The notes below the pieces were generated by a model, which was given only the letters and a program-made list of their open reading frames with translations, was not told the origin of the DNA and made no database searches. From positions 1 through 6,112 of the forward strand of contig SFIR01000042.1 of NCBI GenBank assembly GCA_004556165.1: a stretch of 6,112 bases of DNA, read 5' to 3'. Positions 6,015 to 6,112 of the stretch are shown here, one piece after another. The position numbers and the translations under genes were made by a program. The DNA is from Clostridiales bacterium (lineage in GTDB: Bacteria; Bacillota; Clostridia; Christensenellales; CAG-138). How positions within the stretch are numbered: the first letter of the stretch is position 1; each line of letters starts with the position of its first letter.

Positions 6015-6112
6015 TGTGAATTGCAACTTTAAATGTCCACTCTTCAAAAAGAATGCTGCCCGGCAATCGCCAGTTCTTGCCCGAGGGCAAGAACTGCCAT
6101 TTTTGCAGAAAA
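6015..6112 (-). repeat. 98-base repeat element, right copy
   Basis: This is the reverse complement of 1-98 with one mismatch (position 6104, opposite 9). The hairpin arms are 6071-6082 and 6085-6096. The inner edge at 6015 lies 49 bases before the -10 box of the rpsO promoter, which mirrors the left copy (50 bases before the trkA -10). Beyond 6015 the strict identity ends. The element is non-coding and its outer boundary is not visible. Confidence 0.9.
6071..6104 (+). terminator. hairpin with T-run in the right repeat (possible outward terminator)
   Basis: A 12-bp perfect stem (6071-6082 with 6085-6096) is followed on the plus strand by CCA and five Ts (6100-6104). It would resemble an intrinsic terminator for transcription leaving the window to the right, or for a gene outside that is convergent on this region. 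Activity is inferred. Confidence 0.45.

Noticed and set aside
1..6112. Composite transposon or insertion element defined by terminal inverted repeats
   Set aside because: There is no transposase or integrase, the cargo is core housekeeping genes, and no target duplication can be seen because the window stops at the repeats.
1..6112. Circular plasmid or phage contig indicated by terminal repeats
   Set aside because: The end repeats are inverted, not direct, and no replication or phage gene is present.

Overview
This window reads as an ordinary housekeeping stretch of a Gram-positive, Clostridia-type bacterium. That assignment is an inference. It rests on an AGGAGG-type ribosome binding site, the adjacent rpsO-pnp pair, a two-RCK TrkA paired with a full-length TrkH, a base composition near 50% GC by eye, and protein sequences resembling gut or rumen Oscillospiraceae/Ruminococcaceae. 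I cannot name a species.

Layout: two convergent transcription units fill the window. From the left, an extended -10 promoter near 150 drives trkA (223-1581) and trkH (1603-3090). Together these encode the regulator and the membrane channel of a Trk potassium uptake system. From the right, a promoter near 5960-5988 drives rpsO (5820-5557, ribosomal protein S15) and then pnp (5346-3256, polynucleotide phosphorylase). The units meet in a 165-base gap (3091-3255) that holds a strong intrinsic terminator for pnp. I see no tRNA, rRNA, CRISPR array, transposase or phage gene.

The coding genes look intact and conventional, and the interest is in the non-coding parts. (1) Positions 1-98 and 6015-6112 are the same 98-base element in inverted orientation, with one mismatch. 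It is a non-coding repeat with a 12-bp hairpin. Each copy lies upstream of a transcription unit, in the same orientation relative to the gene and about 50 bases before the -10 box. The copies fall exactly at both window ends, which suggests that an assembly broke in a dispersed repeat. (2) The 204 bases between rpsO and pnp hold a terminator- or processing-type hairpin, a long 76-base imperfect hairpin and a small hairpin just ahead of the pnp ribosome binding site. This arrangement would suit RNase III/PNPase-type control of pnp. (3) The rpsO leader can fold into a compact three-way junction, the kind of shape S15 binds in 16S rRNA, and a 13-bp perfect inverted repeat brackets the rpsO promoter.

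Function: S15 (30S assembly) and PNPase (3'-5' phosphorolytic RNA decay) form the widely conserved rpsO-pnp pair. TrkA and TrkH form one potassium transporter. Nothing links the two units beyond being neighbours. I found no new multi-gene system. The best leads are the repeat family and the structured leaders.
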